This document shows positions 52,982 through 55,125 of a DNA stretch of 55,125 bases, one piece after another. This DNA is from an uncultured bacterium (GTDB taxonomy: Bacteria > Pseudomonadota > Gammaproteobacteria > Burkholderiales > Burkholderiaceae_E). Made by a program: the position numbers and the translations under genes. The notes beneath the pieces were generated by a model. It was given only the letters and a program-made list of their open reading frames with translations. It searched no databases and was not told where the DNA came from. How positions within the stretch are numbered: position 1 is the stretch's first letter; each line of letters starts with the position of its first letter. The DNA lies in NCBI GenBank assembly GCA_903866395.1, contig CAIPNM010000032.1:1-55125 (forward strand), given 5' to 3'.

Positions 52982-53389
52982 TCAGTGATCCGCGCTTACC
53001 CAGGTCTTTCTTGGGGGACTTTTCACCTCGATCTGGATGCAGTCTTCGAGCGCCTCGCTGAAGTGCGGGACGCCGCGCGGATGAATCCAGCAGTCTCCTG
53101 CCTCGGCGATGAACTCTTCGCCGCCGATGACCAGACGCATACGGCCTTTGATGAGATAGGCGACCGATTCATGATCATCATGCTGATGCAATGGGTCGAC
53201 CATTCCCTTTGCTTTAAAAGCCTCGAGCATCAGCACGTCGGCGCCCACCAACAGCGACTTCACCGTGAGTTTCCCCGGCTCCTCAACAACGCCTTCCACG
53301 GCAGTGATCCGTTCGGCCACCACTTTCGAGCCCTGGCGGAAGAACACTCCCGAGGGTTTGAGCATCCGGTCTTCACCTTGCAGCTTCAT
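52982..53389 (-). CDS. Cupin-domain protein
   Basis: 135 residues, CAGGAG before ATG. Cupin motif 1 is HQHDDHESVAYLIKGRMRL and motif 2 GDCWIHPRGVPH, so metal ligands are complete. The rest is a small barrel. Function unknown; may be an isomerase, dioxygenase or sensor in the CoA pathway below it. Confidence 0.83.
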   Translation of the reverse strand: MKLQGEDRMLKPSGVFFRQGSKVVAERITAVEGVVEEPGKLTVKSLLVGADVLMLEAFKAKGMVDPLHQHDDHESVAYLIKGRMRLVIGGEEFIAEAGDCWIHPRGVPHFSEALEDCIQIEVKSPPRKTWVSADH

Positions 53390-53535
53390 AACTGACTCCT
53401 GATTGATGCGGTCGAGTCTATGTCCCGCCCGCTTGGCGGGTCAAGGTAGCGTCCCGTTCGGGCACCAGCGGTCACCGGGCGCGTGCTGAGATAATCTTCG
53501 GCCAACCAACTCGGGAACCGCGTGGAGGCCCCGCC

Positions 53536-54075
53536 TTGCGATCGAACTTCCTTGCCGACCGGGAGCAAAAACTACGAATCGAACCCGTTAGCGACACACT
53601 GGTTCGCTTTGTGAGCACGCTCACCGACACGTTTCGAACGCCCCTGGGCGAAGACCTGATCCATTCACTCAGGCTGGAGGGCACCCTTTCTCTCCCAGAC
53701 CTGGTGATTTGCTCGATCAGCGCAAGCTCAACCGAGCAGCCCTTTGCGGGCTGCGCCGATAGTGTGCCGCCCATGCAGAAGCTCACAGGTCTTCGAATCG
53801 GGCCGGGGTACCGAAACCGCGTGATTGAGTTGATCGGCGGCACCCGCGGCTGTTCACACTTCCTGACCATGGCGCTTGACCTTGGCGCCTCACACACGCT
53901 CACTACCTATCTACAGATGGAGGCGCGGGCGCCGCGACGCGAGGTGGGCGTGAGCGACGGCCGGTGGATCGCCGTGGGGCTTGATATCGAACCGCGGCTT
54001 GAGAATGCCTGCATCGGCCTTCGTGCGGAGACGCCCATGATGCGGGCCGCACGATCAATTCGCGACACGCCCTAG
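53536..54075 (+). CDS. DUF2889-domain protein
   Basis: 179 residues from TTG 53536, supported by GTGGAGG 7 nt upstream. The pattern RVIELIGGTRGCSHFLTMALDLG is characteristic of DUF2889. No catalytic assignment exists that I know of. It is 63 nt upstream of the BKACE gene on the same strand and recurs in acyl-CoA catabolic regions. Confidence 0.75.
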   Translation: MRSNFLADREQKLRIEPVSDTLVRFVSTLTDTFRTPLGEDLIHSLRLEGTLSLPDLVICSISASSTEQPFAGCADSVPPMQKLTGLRIGPGYRNRVIELIGGTRGCSHFLTMALDLGASHTLTTYLQMEARAPRREVGVSDGRWIAVGLDIEPRLENACIGLRAETPMMRAARSIRDTP

Positions 54076-54138
54076 CCTGGATCATGGCGATCACGCGGCG
54101 TAGACTTCCAGTCACTTCACTCTTATCCGGGGACATCC

Positions 54139-55113
54139 ATGAACAGCCCGAAACCCACCTCATCAAACGCCTCGCCAGCCCCGCGAGGGGGACGCAAGGT
54201 CATCATCACTTGCGCGGTGACAGGTTCGATTCATACACCGTCCATGTCGCCCTATCTGCCGGTCACCGCCGAGCAGATTGGCACAGCTGCAATCGAGGCT
54301 GCCGAGGCCGGCGCCGCCATCGTCCATCTCCATGCCCGCGACCCGAAAGATGGGCGCCCCGATCAGCGTCCCGCAAGTTTTGAGCCGTTTCTCAAGGAGA
54401 TCCACGCGCGCTCGAACGTGGTGATCAACATCACCACCGGCGGTGCCGCAACCATGACGGTGGATGAGCGCCTGCAACCCTGCGCGGTCTTCAAACCTGA
54501 GGTCGCTTCGCTCAACATGGGATCGATGAACTTCGGCCTCTATCCCATGCTCGCCCGATACAAGACCTTCGAGCATGACTGGGAGCGCCCCTACCTCGAG
54601 GGGTCAGACGACCGAATATTCAAGAACACCTTCCGCGATATCGAGAAAATTCTCCGAACCTGCGCCGATAACGGCACCCGATTCGAGATCGAGTGCTACG
54701 ACATCGGCCATCTCTATACGCTCGCCCATTTCGTTGACCGTGGGCTGGTGAAGCCCCCCTTCTTCGTTCAGTCGGTCTTCGGCATCCTGGGCGGAATCGG
54801 CCCCCACCCGGAAGATGTGGCCCACATGCGCCGGACCGCCGACCGGTTGTTCGGCGACGGTTATCTCTGGAGTGTGCTCGGTGCCGGCAAGTCGCAGATG
54901 GCGATTGCCGCTCAGTCGCTCACACTAGGCGGCAACGTCCGAGTGGGTCTTGAGGATTCGCTGTGGGTGGGCCCAGGACAGTTAGCGCTGAAAAACGCCG
55001 AACAGGTGACCCTTGCGCGACAACTCATTGAAGGGCTGGGGCTGTCTGTCGCCTCGCCCGACGATGCCCGTCAGATGCTGCAACTGAAGGGCAAGTCAGG
55101 CGTCGCCATCTGA
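54139..55113 (+). CDS. BKACE (DUF849) beta-keto acid cleavage enzyme
   Basis: 324-residue TIM-barrel enzyme. The metal motif is IVHLHARDPKDGRP, and the strand-end motifs VVINITTGG and EVASLNMGSMNFG, FEIECYDIGHLY and GGNVRVGLEDSLW match Kce-type enzymes, which condense a beta-keto acid with acetyl-CoA to form acetoacetate and a new CoA ester. The N-terminus carries a Ser/Pro-rich extension. Substrate specificity of this family varies widely. Complete, ending 12 nt before the window edge. Confidence 0.92.
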   Translation: MNSPKPTSSNASPAPRGGRKVIITCAVTGSIHTPSMSPYLPVTAEQIGTAAIEAAEAGAAIVHLHARDPKDGRPDQRPASFEPFLKEIHARSNVVINITTGGAATMTVDERLQPCAVFKPEVASLNMGSMNFGLYPMLARYKTFEHDWERPYLEGSDDRIFKNTFRDIEKILRTCADNGTRFEIECYDIGHLYTLAHFVDRGLVKPPFFVQSVFGILGGIGPHPEDVAHMRRTADRLFGDGYLWSVLGAGKSQMAIAAQSLTLGGNVRVGLEDSLWVGPGQLALKNAEQVTLARQLIEGLGLSVASPDDARQMLQLKGKSGVAI

Positions 55114-55125
55114 GCGCGCAGCCCC

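Overview
The window looks like a chromosomal segment of a GC-rich betaproteobacterium, most likely Burkholderiales. The evidence is six Bug-type solute receptors, many 4-nt ATGA/GTGA operon overlaps, clusters of CoA-dependent catabolic genes, and a pucBAC light-harvesting operon that points to an anoxygenic phototroph or aerobic photoheterotroph. No rRNA, tRNA, CRISPR array, phage or transposase was seen.

Layout. 1-3.2 kb: end of an SDR gene cut by the window edge, two Bug receptors and an SDR. 3.2-10.9 kb: a tightly packed plus-strand catabolic operon with two racemase-like proteins, an HMG-CoA-lyase-like enzyme, two hot-dog dehydratases, an acyl-CoA synthetase, a flavin oxidase and a metallo-beta-lactamase-fold hydrolase. 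10.9-14.0 kb: a minus-strand pair, an extended SDR and an old-yellow-enzyme/Fe-S flavoprotein. 14.0-22.1 kb: NTF2-like protein, pterin dehydratase, crotonase, acyl-CoA dehydrogenase, glutathione peroxidase and transferase, Bug receptor, small monooxygenase, DUF1445 protein, and a Cys-less thiolase-like protein paired with a DUF35 protein. 22.1-25.9 kb: DUF6502/DUF5666 operon, alpha/beta hydrolase, universal stress protein. 26.0-30.0 kb: a TRAP transporter whose large subunit carries a 12-unit nonapeptide repeat. 30.1-32.2 kb: two Bug receptors. 32.2-34.4 kb: pucBAC with a PpsR-like promoter and a 33-residue membrane microprotein. 34.4-39.8 kb: MmgE/PrpD, thiol dioxygenase, crotonase, Kup potassium transporter, membrane-anchored Mrr-like protein. 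39.8-44.9 kb: cytochrome c, RND pump and its adaptor. 45.1-48.8 kb: cyanate uptake ABC transporter with cyanase behind a candidate sigma-54 promoter. 48.8-55.1 kb: Bug receptor, AtuA-like protein, class III CoA transferase, cupin, DUF2889 protein and BKACE.

How it fits together. Most of the window imports and degrades organic acids: Bug and TRAP receptors capture carboxylates, CoA ligase or CoA transferase activates them, and acyl-CoA dehydrogenase, crotonases, MaoC proteins and lyases break them down. The puc operon would add light energy and the cyanate module would supply nitrogen. The best candidates for something new are the LH2 polypeptides, whose key residues match a blue-shifted B800-820 antenna and lack the usual B800 arginine; the microprotein behind pucC; the repeat insertion in the TRAP permease; and the 3.2-10.9 kb operon, several of whose enzymes lack expected catalytic residues.
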